Part shown: positions 1 to 7,166 of the stretch, piece after piece
Numbering within the stretch: the first letter of the stretch is position 1
Layout: every line of letters begins with the position of its first letter
From: an uncultured Collinsella sp.
GTDB taxonomy: Bacteria > Actinomycetota > Coriobacteriia > Coriobacteriales > Coriobacteriaceae
DNA: 18,537 bases
Direction: 5' to 3'
Assembly (NCBI GenBank): GCA_902496775.1
Contig: CABVCF010000038.1
Coordinates: 1 to 18,537 of the forward strand
The notes under the pieces: generated by a model
Told to the model about the DNA's origin: nothing
What the model saw: only the letters and a program-made list of their open reading frames with translations
Database searches by the model: none
Program-made: the position numbers and the translations under genes

Positions 1-1181
1 GTCGGCTCGCCCACGGCCTCGCCCAAGTCCTCGTCCCACTGGGCATCGGAGCACAGCGCCATACCGGCCAGGAACTTCTCCTTAGGCGCGGCGAGCTCGT
101 GCTTGACGACGGTCATCTTGTTCTGGGTGAGGGTACCGGTCTTGTCGGAGCAGATGGTCTGCGTGCAGCCAAGGGTCTCGACGGCAGAGAGCTTGCGGAT
201 GATTGCCTGACGCTTGGCCATCTTGGTCACGCCAAGCGACAGCACGATGGTCACGACGGCAACCAGGCCCTCGGGGATGGCGGCGACGGCAAGCGAGACA
301 GCGACCATAAAGGTGTCGAGCAGGGCGGTCGGGTCGGTAAGAACGTTGCCCACGCCGTGGCGGATGATATCGACACCAAAGATAACGACGCAGATGACGA
401 TAACCATGATGGTGAGGATGCGGCTGAGCTCGGCAAGCTTCACCTGCAGCGGCGTGAGCTCTTCCTTGGCCTCAGCCAGGGCACCGGCGATCTTGCCCAT
501 CTCGGTATCCATGCCGGTACCGACTACGACGGCGCGGCCACGGCCGTACACCACGGTGGAGCCCATGTAGCACATGTTCTTGCGGTCGCCGAGCGGCACG
601 TCATCGGTGCCGGTGGCGAGCTCGATCACGTTGGCATGCTTCTCGACAGGCACGGACTCGCCGGTGAGTGCAGCCTCTTCGATCTTCATCGTGGCGCTCT
701 CGAGCACGCGGCAGTCGGCCGGGACGGAGTCGCCCGCCTCGAGCATGATCACGTCACCAGGCACGAGCTCGGCGCTCGGCAGGTGCACGAGCTTGCCGTC
801 GCGCAGCACCTTGGACTGCGCCGCGCTCATCTCCTGCAGGGCCTCGAGAGCCTCCTCGCTTTTAGCCTCCTGGACCACGCCCAGCACCGAGTTGACGATA
901 ACGACGAACATGATGATGGCGACGTCGGCAAAGTCCGCCTCGCCCTTGACCATGCCCGTGAGTGCACTGATGACGGCGGCAACGATCAGCATGATGACCA
1001 TGGGATCGGCCATCTGCTCAAAGAAGCGCTTCCACAACGGCGTCTTCTCGGCTTCCTCGAGCTTGTTAGGGCCTGTCTTGGCGAGGCGCAACGACGCCTC
1101 GTCGTTGCTCAGGCCGAGGTTCTCATCGACACCTTGGTCGCTGAGTACCTCCGCCGCGGCGGACAGGTATTCCTTTTGCAT
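1..1181 (-). CDS. Cation-translocating P-type ATPase, Ca2+-type (P2A); C-terminus beyond window
   Basis: ATP-driven membrane pump of the SERCA/PMCA-like bacterial family, most likely exporting Ca2+ (possibly Mn2+). The first 393 codons are present and the gene runs off the left edge. In order: N-terminal cation-ATPase domain (about 1-60, with the LAKTGPNKL-type motif); first membrane pair (about 60-105); actuator domain with TGES at 173-176; second membrane pair (about 255-312) carrying IPEGL at 302-306, whose Glu304 matches the site II Ca2+ ligand of SERCA; and the phosphorylation motif DKTGT with Asp346. The ATG at 1181 follows AGGAGGGG with about 7 nt spacing, and that SD lies inside a hairpin (see the leader entry). 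The PEGL motif rules out copper P1B pumps; the exact ion cannot be fixed because the M5-M6 ligands lie outside the window. Confidence 0.93.
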   Translation of the reverse strand, partial: MQKEYLSAAAEVLSDQGVDENLGLSNDEASLRLAKTGPNKLEEAEKTPLWKRFFEQMADPMVIMLIVAAVISALTGMVKGEADFADVAIIMFVVIVNSVLGVVQEAKSEEALEALQEMSAAQSKVLRDGKLVHLPSAELVPGDVIMLEAGDSVPADCRVLESATMKIEEAALTGESVPVEKHANVIELATGTDDVPLGDRKNMCYMGSTVVYGRGRAVVVGTGMDTEMGKIAGALAEAKEELTPLQVKLAELSRILTIMVIVICVVIFGVDIIRHGVGNVLTDPTALLDTFMVAVSLAVAAIPEGLVAVVTIVLSLGVTKMAKRQAIIRKLSAVETLGCTQTICSDKTGTLTQNKMTVVKHELAAPKEKFLAGMALCSDAQWDEDLGEAVGEP

Positions 1182-1187
1182 ATAGAG

Positions 1188-1290
1188 TCCCCTCCTGGGA
1201 TTCGGGCCACTCAGCAGATTGATGCCCGATCATAATTCCCAGGAGAAGGGCAAGGGCTCATCAAGGCTGCCGTGCTGAGCGGCAGTTGAT
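1188..1290 (-). promoter_or_regulatory. Structured 5' leader with two hairpins, kissing loops and sequestered SD (candidate riboswitch)
   Basis: Read on the minus strand, the leader first forms a hairpin: 1286-1290 pairs with 1260-1264, and 1280-1285 with 1267-1272, with a 2-nt bulge and a 7-nt loop at 1273-1279. A second hairpin follows: 1237-1245 pairs with 1192-1200 (9 bp) and 1224-1228 with 1203-1207 (5 bp), closing a 16-nt loop at 1208-1223. The whole first loop (CTCAGCA in the RNA) is the exact reverse complement of TGCTGAG in the second loop (1210-1216), so a loop-loop kiss is possible. The outer helix of hairpin 2 covers AGGAG of the ATPase SD. The base pairing is read directly from sequence; the regulatory role is inferred. 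I do not recognise it as yybP-ykoY, NiCo or M-box. Confidence 0.55.
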
Positions 1291-1299
1291 AGTGGAGCT

Positions 1300-1329
1300 A
1301 TGGTACCCCAAAGCGGCGCGTCTAGCCAA
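1300..1329 (-). promoter_or_regulatory. Candidate promoter for the P-type ATPase
   Basis: TTGGCT (1324-1329) and TACCAT (1300-1305) are separated by 18 bp on the minus strand. Each matches the sigma-A consensus at 4 of 6 positions. Transcription from here would start near 1293, just ahead of the first leader hairpin, which fits the leader model. The match is weak on its own. Confidence 0.3.
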
Positions 1330-1333
1330 AACA

Positions 1334-1345
1334 TTCCAATTGGAA
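1334..1345. promoter_or_regulatory. 12-bp perfect palindrome, possible operator
   Basis: TTCCAATTGGAA is a perfect palindrome in the 441-bp intergenic region between the divergent ATPase and pyk genes, just upstream of the candidate ATPase promoter. A second palindrome, AAAACGTTTT, lies at 1394-1403. A 9-nt inverted pair (GACCGTATG at 1370-1378 and CATACGGTC at 1514-1522) is also in this region. No regulator can be named. I see no open frame with coding character in 1182-1622. Confidence 0.25.
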
Positions 1346-1553
1346 ACACGGCTCGAGTGCAACGATGCAGACCGTATGATGTTCGACATTGATAAAACGT
1401 TTTTTCTTCGGTGCATCATCAAACTGAAATATCGCCCAGATAGCAGCGGTTAGAACGGTTGGTAAAGTTTTTGCATATACCGTTTTTCCGCAAAAAATGA
1501 ACTTCTAATTCGGCATACGGTCGATTTTTTGGGGTATTCGGTCGGCATTTCGT

Positions 1554-1559
1554 TATAAT
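1554..1559 (+). promoter_or_regulatory. -10 element (TATAAT) of the pyk promoter
   Basis: A perfect TATAAT sits 63 nt upstream of the pyk start in an AT-rich stretch. The -35 region is poor: the best TTG-containing hexamer, TTGGGG at 1529-1534, would give a 19-bp spacer. Transcription would start near 1566 with a leader of about 57 nt. Confidence 0.5.
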
Positions 1560-1622
1560 CATCTCAGTTTTATTTCTTATGGTTTATCTATCAGCGCAAG
1601 ACGATGTCAGATGGAGGTCTGA

Positions 1623-3083
1623 ATGTACAAGCGCACCAAGATTGTATGCACCATGGGTCCCGCCTGCGATAGCGACGAGACCATCCGCGAGATGATCAAG
1701 GCGGGCATGAACGTCGCCCGTTTTAACTTCTCGCACGGATCCTACGACGAGCACCACGGTCGCATCGAGCGCGTCCGTCGTATTTCCAAGGAGCTCGGTC
1801 TGCCCGTCGGCATCCTGCTCGACACCAAGGGCCCCGAGGTCCGCACCGGCCTTCTGGTCGATGGCAAGAAGGTTGCCGTCAAGACCGGCGATAAGATCGT
1901 CGTCACCGCTCAGCCCACGTCCGAGGATTTCCACGGCACCGCTGAGCACATCTCCCTCGACTACCTGGCTCTGCCCTCCGAGGTCGAGAAGGGTTCCCTT
2001 ATCCTGATCGATGACGGTCTGGTTGCCCTCGAGGTCGAGTCCGTCGACGGCCAGGACATGACCTGCGTCGTCAAGAACGACGGCCTGATCGGCGAGCGCA
2101 AGGGTGTCAACATGCCCAACGTCAACATCTCGCTGCCCGCTATCACCGAGCGCGATCGTCAGGACATCCTCTTTGGCCTGACCGAGAACATCGACTACAT
2201 CGCCGCTTCCTTCATCCGTGACGGCGAGTCCGTCCGCGGCATCCGCGAGCTTTGCCGCGAGAACGGCGGCGAGCACGTGACAATCTTCCCGAAGATCGAG
2301 TGCGCCCTGGGCGTCGAGAACTTTGACGAGATCCTCGAGGCTTCCGACGGCATCATGGTCGCCCGTGGCGACCTGGGCATCGAGATCAAGCCCGAGCTCG
2401 TTCCGCACATCCAGAAGGAGATCATCGCCAAGTGCAACGCGGCCTACAAGCCCGTTATCACCGCTACGCAGATGCTCGACTCCATGCAGCAGAACCCGCG
2501 CCCGACGCGCGCCGAGGTTGCCGACGTTGCTAACGCCATCTACGACGGCACCGACGCCGTTATGCTCTCTGGCGAGTCCGCTGCCGGTAAGTACCCGGTC
2601 GAGGCCGTTAAGATGCAGGCCAGCATTGCTCTCGAGACCGAGAAGTACCTCCCGGCCCACGCTCCGCTCGAGGTTCCGGCCGACGCTCATGGCACCCGCG
2701 TCGTCAACAACGTTGTGGGTATGTCCGCTGTGAACATGGCTACCACCGTTGGCGCCAAGTGCATCACCGTGCCGACGACCACCGGTCGTACCGCTCGCCT
2801 GATCTCGCACTTCCGTCCCAACATGCCGATCTGCGCGTTCTCCCGCCACGAGTGGGCCGTCCAGCAGATGATTATGTACTGGGGCGTTATCCCGCACCAG
2901 GCCGAGATTACCCAGGGCACCGTCAACGGCACGATCGTCAAGGCGATCGAGACCGCTAAGGAGCTCGGCTACGTCGAGGCCGGCGACCTGACCGTCGCTA
3001 CCGCAGGCGATCCCCGCATGAGCGTCCAGCTCGAGGACAAGGTCTCCTCGACCAACGTCGCTTACGTCGCTCAGGTGCGCTAA
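1623..3083 (+). CDS. pyk: Pyruvate kinase
   Basis: Cytosolic glycolytic enzyme that transfers phosphate from phosphoenolpyruvate to ADP, giving ATP and pyruvate. The 486-aa length is that of a standard bacterial enzyme without the extra PEP-utiliser-like C-terminal domain of Bacillus. N-terminal TKIVCTMGPA and FNFSHG substrate motifs lead into the TIM barrel. The B domain occupies about 70-165. The catalytic segment PKIE is near residue 225, followed by the MVARGDLG metal/substrate motif near 243-250, TATQMLDSM near 280 and the C-terminal allosteric domain from about 340. The expected signature after the catalytic Lys-Ile-Glu (usually Asn-x-Glu-Gly) reads Cys-Ala-Leu-Gly here. The ATG follows GGAGG (1613-1617) at 5 nt. 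Monocistronic, with a strong terminator behind it. Confidence 0.98.
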   Translation: MYKRTKIVCTMGPACDSDETIREMIKAGMNVARFNFSHGSYDEHHGRIERVRRISKELGLPVGILLDTKGPEVRTGLLVDGKKVAVKTGDKIVVTAQPTSEDFHGTAEHISLDYLALPSEVEKGSLILIDDGLVALEVESVDGQDMTCVVKNDGLIGERKGVNMPNVNISLPAITERDRQDILFGLTENIDYIAASFIRDGESVRGIRELCRENGGEHVTIFPKIECALGVENFDEILEASDGIMVARGDLGIEIKPELVPHIQKEIIAKCNAAYKPVITATQMLDSMQQNPRPTRAEVADVANAIYDGTDAVMLSGESAAGKYPVEAVKMQASIALETEKYLPAHAPLEVPADAHGTRVVNNVVGMSAVNMATTVGAKCITVPTTTGRTARLISHFRPNMPICAFSRHEWAVQQMIMYWGVIPHQAEITQGTVNGTIVKAIETAKELGYVEAGDLTVATAGDPRMSVQLEDKVSSTNVAYVAQVR

Positions 3084-3111
3084 ATCGTACTTGCAAGCAG
3101 ATTTGCATTGC

Positions 3112-3150
3112 AAAGGGCCCGGAAGGCATTGCCTTCCGGGCCCTTTTCTT
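3112..3150 (+). terminator. Rho-independent terminator of pyk
   Basis: A perfect 16-bp GC-rich stem (3112-3127 with 3131-3146) closes a 3-nt loop and runs into a T-rich tract ending near 3150. It begins 28 nt after the pyk stop. The following stretch 3151-3329 shows no convincing gene or signal. Confidence 0.93.
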
Positions 3151-3329
3151 TGCGTCAATGCCGGCGCACGGCAAAACACGCACTCATTTCTTTATCAAAA
3201 GCGCGAAATCCGCCCTCCGAGGCCCAAATAATAAAGCCCCAAGCGCTAAAAGTGTTCGCCCGGTGGCAAACCCACACCTCACACAGGGCTGATAAATCGT
3301 TTTAGCAAGAACCAAATCGACCTGGTTTT

Positions 3330-3453
3330 CGGAAGTATGCGGCAAATTCTGGAACCTCCGAGCACACCCTGTTTTTTCGCAACAAAATGCCTGATAAACT
3401 AGCCTCAAAAGCCAGGTCCGCTCATAGGGTTCAGATTTTGCCGCATACTTCCG
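3330..3453. repeat. 22-nt near-perfect inverted repeat flanking a candidate promoter
   Basis: The arm at 3330-3351 is the reverse complement of 3432-3453 with one mismatch in 22. The shared core is TTTGCCGCATACTTCCG. The 80-nt interior contains the extended -10 proposed for the downstream gene. A partly matching pair (3320-3328 region and 3407-3418, around AAAACCAGGTC / AAAAGCCAGGTC) adds further symmetry. The repeat could be a pair of operators for a dimeric regulator, a large hairpin, or the ends of a small invertible or mobile segment. The geometry is seen directly; function is unknown. Confidence 0.8.
3392..3400 (+). promoter_or_regulatory. Extended -10 promoter for the AbiEi/DUF559-like gene
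   Basis: TGATAAACT fits the TGn-TAnnnT extended -10 pattern. A run of T residues (3372-3377) is all there is at the -35 position. Transcription would begin around 3407, between the two arms of the inverted repeat and about 100 nt before the start codon. Confidence 0.35.
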
Positions 3454-3507
3454 GATTGACGCTGGCATCACTCGCTTCAAAGAGATGATTTCGGCCAGGA
3501 GGGCATT

Positions 3508-4581
3508 ATGGACCTGACGCTTTGTGGGCAATCCGCCTTTAACTACTACCGCATCCCGCCGCAGGTATTAGGCCTTTACCCCGCCATTAGCCTTGGCAAT
3601 ATGGATCGCAGATGTTGTGGTCTCGGAAGTCATGCAGTTGTAAAAGACCTGCTTCACGCACCACTTCACAGGCTTGTATTCACTCGGGCACAATCCGGGT
3701 CGCGAAGCCTGTTTAAATCGCACCTCCTGACCCAAGAACCACCTCCGGGGTCGTTTAGGCAGACTGAACATGGGTTTGATGTCACGTCACCGGAGTTCAC
3801 GCTGCTCAACCTTGCTACGCAGGTTTCACGCAACCAGTTACTCATGGCTTGCTACGAGATGTGCGGCTCCTTTGCAGTGTTTAAGCCCTGCGCGCGAACG
3901 CAACAACAACTCGATGAAGCTATTTCGCTTAAGTTCATTCCACCCAACTGCGGCTGGGAGCGAGTTAACGACACCAAGGGCAATGACACCAACTTGTGGA
4001 AGCGCACGCCGCTTCTTACCGCAACGGATATCGCCGCGTTCGCCAAGCAAGCCGCAGGCCTGCGCGGCGTCAAACAACTGCGCTGGGCGGCCGAGCACAT
4101 GACGGGGCAGGCCGCCTCGCCCTTCGAAGTACAGACCTCCATGCTTATCTCGCTCCCCCGCGACGAGGGCGGCCAGGGCATCGAGATCGCCAACAACGCG
4201 CGCATCCCGCTCAGTGAAGCCGCACGTTCGCTGTATGACAAAACCTGCTGCTACGCCGATATCCTCATCGAAAGCGCCACCGACAGCATGGGCGTCATTC
4301 TGGAATGCCAAGGCCGCTCTGCCCACGACAGCGAAGCCGCGAGCCTCTCCGATGCCGAGCGCGCCACCGCACTCACAAGCATGGGCTACGACGTCATCCA
4401 AATTACCTATGACCAGATCCAGGAGAAGAAGAGCTTCGACCACATAGCCGAGCTCATCCATAAAAAGGCCGGGCTTCCCCACATCCCAAAGACCAAACAG
4501 GAGCGCATTGCCGAAGATACCTTACGGCAAGAGCTACTTGTCGATTGGGTTGAGCTATTCACTGCCGGGCCGGCCAGCTAG
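3508..4581 (+). CDS. Orphan AbiEi-like / DUF559 (Vsr-like) domain protein
   Basis: Protein of 357 aa with no neighbouring partner gene. Residues 1-200 resemble the AbiEi-type antitoxin body (opening MDLTLCGQSAFNYYR, SPEFTLLNLA near 94-103, LRWAAEHMTGQAASPFE near 191-207) but lack the winged-helix N-terminus of classical AbiEi. Residues 249-305 resemble a DUF559/Vsr-like PD-(D/E)XK fold: Asp251, then GVILECQGR with Glu266 and Gln268, then an Asp-x-x-Arg helix (282-285) and GYDVIQITYDQI. In DUF559 proteins the central motif is usually Glu-x-Asp/Gln/Lys, so activity is uncertain. The ATG follows AGGAGGG (3497-3503) at 4-5 nt. The first half (to about 3960) is less GC-rich than the second, consistent with a mosaic or acquired gene. 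Family recognition is from memory; biological role unknown. Confidence 0.75.
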   Translation: MDLTLCGQSAFNYYRIPPQVLGLYPAISLGNMDRRCCGLGSHAVVKDLLHAPLHRLVFTRAQSGSRSLFKSHLLTQEPPPGSFRQTEHGFDVTSPEFTLLNLATQVSRNQLLMACYEMCGSFAVFKPCARTQQQLDEAISLKFIPPNCGWERVNDTKGNDTNLWKRTPLLTATDIAAFAKQAAGLRGVKQLRWAAEHMTGQAASPFEVQTSMLISLPRDEGGQGIEIANNARIPLSEAARSLYDKTCCYADILIESATDSMGVILECQGRSAHDSEAASLSDAERATALTSMGYDVIQITYDQIQEKKSFDHIAELIHKKAGLPHIPKTKQERIAEDTLRQELLVDWVELFTAGPAS

Positions 4582-5426
4582 CAGCTAGCAATCAGGGGCA
4601 GCGCAGGCACATCGGGCGATTCGACACGGGCGGCAAAACCCGCCTCGGTCAGCTCGATGACCTCGGTAAACGTCGCGTCGAAGAACTCCTCGGTCAGCAG
4701 GCGGTATGGCGGATGGTCGGGCTCACCGGGGTTTTCGCGCACGATTTCGTGCATAACTCCGATGGTCTTGAGCACATACTCCTTATGAATGGGATACTGC
4801 CCAAAACGCGTCGCCGCAGTATACAGGCGATCGGTCGCGCGCGGAATCGAAACAATGCCGAGCGTCTTGCCAAACCAGTCAAAGTCGCCTTGCTTTTTAA
4901 TGCGGAACTCCTCGCACGGCTTGCCGCCGTGCGCCTCCAGGTACTGATTCACGCGCGTATTCCATACGGTATCGGCCACCAGATGCGACCAGACACCCAG
5001 TGTCAAATCGAGCAACGACTGCGCCACGTCCTCGGACGCAAGCGAGAACTCACGAGCGCCGGGACCGACAACCGGCTCAGCATCCCTGTAGCGCTGGGGA
5101 TAGTGCACGCGATTCAGTCGCTCGCGCTCCTCGATAATCGAGGTCGCCGCGGCTGGCGCACCGGTGGGCGAACTTTTAAGCAACGGTGCCACATAGGTAT
5201 CCCAGAACTCATGCTCACGAGGCTTAGGGATGGGTTCAGGCTTGGCAAAGTGCGTAATGCGGTACGGGATGGGATCGGCGATGCCAGGGACCATATAGCC
5301 CACGAAGATATCCGGAACCACACAGCCAAACAAAAAGGCATTGCGGTCGCGCACGCTATTGGCAAGCGCACCGGCGCGCTCCAGCAAACGCTCCGTCTGA
5401 GCGATATGAATGTTCCAGCTTGGCAT
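4578..5426 (-). CDS. Zinc-dependent phospholipase C-like family protein
   Basis: Predicted soluble protein of 282 aa from the ATG at 5426. It resembles the bacterial Zn-dependent phospholipase C fold (PF00882): family-typical start MPSWNIHIA with His7, VVPDI with Asp39, ITHF with His59, and GVWSHLVADTVWN with His148 and Asp152, the HxxxD zinc motif. No signal peptide is visible, so it probably acts in the cytoplasm; the substrate is unknown. An in-frame ATG at 5438 would add 4 residues, but the GGGGGTGG just before 5426 and the conserved MPSW start favour the shorter form. The gene is convergent with the previous one and shares the 4-nt CTAG containing both stops. It lies 80 nt downstream of cbiO on the same strand and could be read through from that operon. 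Confidence 0.72.
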   Translation of the reverse strand: MPSWNIHIAQTERLLERAGALANSVRDRNAFLFGCVVPDIFVGYMVPGIADPIPYRITHFAKPEPIPKPREHEFWDTYVAPLLKSSPTGAPAAATSIIEERERLNRVHYPQRYRDAEPVVGPGAREFSLASEDVAQSLLDLTLGVWSHLVADTVWNTRVNQYLEAHGGKPCEEFRIKKQGDFDWFGKTLGIVSIPRATDRLYTAATRFGQYPIHKEYVLKTIGVMHEIVRENPGEPDHPPYRLLTEEFFDATFTEVIELTEAGFAARVESPDVPALPLIASC

Positions 5427-5506
5427 AGCCACCCCCATAAAAAACCTGGATAACTATACCATCACGGCAAAGCCGCGCGGGCGGCTACGCACGCTCTACG
5501 CAGCAA

Positions 5507-6277
5507 CTAGTCCGTAGCACCGCTTTCGGTTTCATACGACGGCGAAGGCGCCTCGACCACATGGTGATATCGATCGATATAGATTGCACGGGCACTCAGG
5601 CGTCGCACCAAATCCTGGTGATGTGTGCTCATCAAGACCGTCTTACCCGCCGCGACGTAGGCCAGCAAGAAGTTGACCACGATGTCGCATGAATCCTCGT
5701 CGAGCCCATTAGTAGGTTCGTCGAGAACCAAGATATCCGGGTTCATCGACACCACCGCAGCCAGCGCAACGCGCTTCTTTTGCCCGCCCGAGAGCTGATA
5801 GGGAGAGGCGTCGGCAAGGTCGGCAACCTGGAACAGCTCCATGGCATCGCGCACGCGGCGCTCGAGCTCGTCTGCCGGCAGCCCCATCTGCGCGGGACCA
5901 AAAGCAACTTCCTCGCCCACCGTAGCGCAGAACAGCTGGGCGTCGGCATTCTGGAACACAAAGCCCACGCGCTGATGAAAACGCTGAGCGGCCGCAGAAT
6001 CCTTTAGAAACGCCGCATCGATCAAGTGCCCGTCAAACAGGTATGCCCCTGCGTCCGCGAGTTCAAGGCCGTTGATAAGGCGCATGATCGTCGTCTTGCC
6101 GCAGCCGTTAGGGCCGAGCAGGGCAACGAGTTCACCACGATCGACCCGCAGCGACACGCCATCGACAACCGTATGTCCCGCATAGGAGAACACCACGTCG
6201 CGCAGCTCGATGAGCGGCGTGGCCTCAGCGCCGGCAACACCGTTCGTGCCCGCCGCACTATTCATATCGATCGTCAA
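5507..6277 (-). CDS. cbiO: ECF transporter ATP-binding protein (CbiO/NikO), probable nickel uptake
   Basis: ATPase subunit of a group I energy-coupling factor transporter, membrane-associated through the T component. All ABC motifs are present (numbered from the TTG start): Walker A GPNGCGKTT at 55-63, Q-loop VFQNADAQLF near 107-115, signature LSGGQKKR at 162-169, Walker B ILVLDEPTNGLD near 182-193 and the STHHQD switch histidine near 219. Start choice: the TTG at 6277 has AGGGAAGGG about 7 nt upstream. The ATG at 6301 lacks a spaced SD, and the ATG at 6265 is too far from it. An even longer open frame to 6427 overlaps cbiQ and encodes Arg/Cys-rich non-family sequence. Last gene of the three-gene transporter operon, 46 nt after cbiQ. 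Confidence 0.92.
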   Translation of the reverse strand: MTIDMNSAAGTNGVAGAEATPLIELRDVVFSYAGHTVVDGVSLRVDRGELVALLGPNGCGKTTIMRLINGLELADAGAYLFDGHLIDAAFLKDSAAAQRFHQRVGFVFQNADAQLFCATVGEEVAFGPAQMGLPADELERRVRDAMELFQVADLADASPYQLSGGQKKRVALAAVVSMNPDILVLDEPTNGLDEDSCDIVVNFLLAYVAAGKTVLMSTHHQDLVRRLSARAIYIDRYHHVVEAPSPSYETESGATD

Positions 6278-6323
6278 AACGTCGCCCTTCCCTATTTGCA
6301 TCCCCAGCCAGAGCCAGCAGCGC

Positions 6324-7166
6324 CTACAGCACGGCGCACAACACTGCCAGCAGCGCCACGCCGGCCGCATAGACCGCATCGCGCCAGCCAAACCCGGCGC
6401 GCGCGGGCGCCGGATACGCACCGGCAAAGCCGCGGCAGAGCATAGCCTCGTCCATCGCGCGGCTGCATTCCATCGCCTTGATAAACGTCATGCCCATGAT
6501 ACCCGCCAGCGAATCGGTGCGCGAAAAACCCGCAGGCGCGGAACCGACGCTGCGCAGCATGACCGATTCGCACAGATCGTGCGCCGTGCGTCCCAGCACC
6601 TCAATATGCTTGAGCGCCATATCAAACGTAAAGATAACCTCGTCGGGCAGGTGCAGCATTTTGAGCGCCGCCGACATGCGGCTCCAGGTGAGCGTCCACG
6701 AAACACCCAGCACCAGCGACACATTAATAAACGTCTTGAGCGCGATCTTGAGCATGGCGCCCATGGCAGACGCGCTCAGCAACAGGGCAGGCAGCGCCAG
6801 AACCACCGCAAGCCCCGTGGCGCCAAGCGCCGGTACAAAAGTCGCGCGCAACCCGCGCGCGGGGCGCACCGTGACCAGCACCAGCGCGATAGCCGCCATC
6901 AGCATCAGGTACAGCGGGCTCTGCGTCAGACACACGCACAGGACGCAAACGAACATCCCCACCAGGCGCACCGGAGCCGAAACGCAAGAAAGGGCGCGGT
7001 CGACCATCGACCCGCCCTCGTGCGCGCCTCCACCCAGGCGAACCCGCTCAAGCAGGCTCGCCAGGTGCAGGACATTCTTTTGCATCACACGATGCCGAGC
7101 CCCCACGGGCTCATATCGCTCCTCGGCCGCAAGCCAGCTAGGCAGCTCGGCTATTGCCATGAGCAC
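6324..7166 (-). CDS. cbiQ: ECF transporter transmembrane (T) component CbiQ/NikQ
   Basis: Integral membrane coupling subunit, 280 aa, linking the metal-binding M component to the ATPase. Hydrophobic segments lie at about 64-80, 84-100, 107-135, 140-160 and 260-280. The cytoplasmic coupling region carries the family motif AMDEAMLCRGF at 237-247; the usual Ala-Arg-Gly reads Cys-Arg-Gly. The GTG at 7166 is taken as the start (AAGGA 5 nt upstream); the ATG at 7160 two codons later is the alternative. Its 5' end overlaps the 3' end of cbiM by 29 nt, implying translational coupling. Confidence 0.93.
   Translation of the reverse strand: MLMAIAELPSWLAAEERYEPVGARHRVMQKNVLHLASLLERVRLGGGAHEGGSMVDRALSCVSAPVRLVGMFVCVLCVCLTQSPLYLMLMAAIALVLVTVRPARGLRATFVPALGATGLAVVLALPALLLSASAMGAMLKIALKTFINVSLVLGVSWTLTWSRMSAALKMLHLPDEVIFTFDMALKHIEVLGRTAHDLCESVMLRSVGSAPAGFSRTDSLAGIMGMTFIKAMECSRAMDEAMLCRGFAGAYPAPARAGFGWRDAVYAAGVALLAVLCAVL

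Noticed and set aside
99..1235. 378-codon plus-strand open frame over the ATPase
   Set aside because: The minus strand encodes a clear P-type ATPase with TGES, PEGL and DKTGT; the plus frame is Asp/His/Gly-rich shadow.
1182..1300. yybP-ykoY, NiCo or M-box riboswitch in the ATPase leader
   Set aside because: The leader is only about 110 nt with two hairpins; the conserved loop sequences I associate with these classes are not visible. A covariance search is still needed.
1584..3179. 531-codon open frame antisense to pyk
   Set aside because: Pyruvate kinase on the plus strand is unmistakable; the antisense frame is Asp/Gly/Leu/Val-rich shadow sequence and spans the terminator.
3184..3531. 115-codon minus-strand open frame between pyk and the AbiEi-like gene
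   Set aside because: It crosses the inverted repeat and the SD/start of the downstream gene, has no SD of its own and no recognisable domain.
6278..6427. 50-codon upstream extension of CbiO
   Set aside because: It overlaps cbiQ, encodes Arg/Cys/Trp-rich sequence and has no SD; ABC domain starts normally from the TTG at 6277.
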